A DNA stretch of 64,000 nucleotides. It comes from CAISCU01 sp051861545 (lineage in GTDB: Bacteria; Bacteroidota; Bacteroidia; UKL13-3). Positions within the stretch are counted from its first letter, which is position 1. Each line of letters starts with the position of its first letter. Shown here piece after piece: positions 63,943 to 64,000 of this stretch. The stretch lies in the NCBI GenBank assembly GCA_051861545.1, contig JBIMKP010000016.1:24908-88907 (forward strand). Direction: 5' to 3'. The translations under genes were made by a program, and so were the position numbers. Below the pieces are notes generated by a model. That model searched no databases. It was given only the letters and a program-made list of their open reading frames with translations, and had not been told where the DNA came from.

Positions 63943-63972
63943 TTGGGGAGTAATTGAAAAAACATAATTTTG
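63943..63972 (+). promoter_or_regulatory. Promoter for a gene beyond the window
   Basis: TTG at 63943-63945, a 19-base spacer, then TAATTTTG at 63965-63972, an exact TAnnTTTG match. The spacing fits the phylum's -33/-7 consensus. No start codon follows within the remaining 28 bases, so the gene lies past the edge. Confidence 0.55.
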
Positions 63973-64000
63973 GAATAAAAAATTATCGAAACGATTAACC

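Overview
The window is AT-rich bacterial DNA from a member of the Bacteroidota. The evidence is type IX secretion (T9SS) sorting tails of both classes, PorP/SprF and PorE-like T9SS partners, a TonB-dependent receptor with a carboxypeptidase-regulatory N-terminus, -7 promoter boxes of the form TAnnTTTG with little Shine-Dalgarno signal, a DUF4293 protein, and a CzcA-TolC fusion of the kind found in this phylum. I cannot place it to genus. No rRNA, tRNA, CRISPR array, insertion sequence or phage gene was seen.

Layout. 1-5085: the 3' part of secA, then deoC, a SPOR-domain protein and a fumarylacetoacetase-family enzyme, closed by a clear terminator. 5143-8054: DinB-like protein, an M50-like membrane metalloprotease candidate without an ATG, a methyltransferase and an FAD oxidoreductase. 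8055-8533 is a non-coding gap with a perfect 25-bp-arm hairpin. 8534-12675: SDR protein lacking the catalytic Tyr, flavin reductase-like protein, OM barrel, msrA, GreA-C-like protein, DUF4293. 13193-19105 is a giant beta-helix/LamG T9SS protein lying between two copies of a 127-bp intergenic repeat. 19531-20867 holds two small membrane-anchored proteins, one with leucine-rich repeats.

21191-29304 is the most striking locus. It is a three-gene minus-strand unit coding for a 1721-aa adhesin (two DUF3494 ice-binding-type domains, about 12 Ig-like repeats, type-B T9SS tail), a PorP/SprF protein and a PorE-like TPR-propeller-OmpA protein. The adhesin would be exported by T9SS, with its dedicated outer-membrane partner and a peptidoglycan anchor made from the same transcript. 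29708-35654 is a heavy-metal efflux operon: a small His-rich protein, CzcA fused to a TolC/CzcC domain, and the CzcB adaptor. 35819-41338 is another giant T9SS protein (SBBP propeller plus 12 PKD-like repeats). A 33-bp repeat with a palindromic core lies in front of the efflux operon and again in front of the next gene, overlapping the expected -33 region each time.

41814-48806: FGE-like protein, pterin dehydratase, a T9SS alpha/beta-hydrolase without its Ser nucleophile, a TonB-dependent receptor and TatD. 48845-60743: envelope genes (two GT2 enzymes, a polysaccharide deacetylase, TolC, an HlyD adaptor with an in-frame TAG at codon 3, three GT-C-like membrane proteins, an AsmA-like/GT51 fusion) and frr. 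61153-63818: gltX, a lipoprotein and a stand-alone B12-binding subunit. The last 180 bases hold a 15-bp-arm hairpin and a good promoter for a gene beyond the edge.
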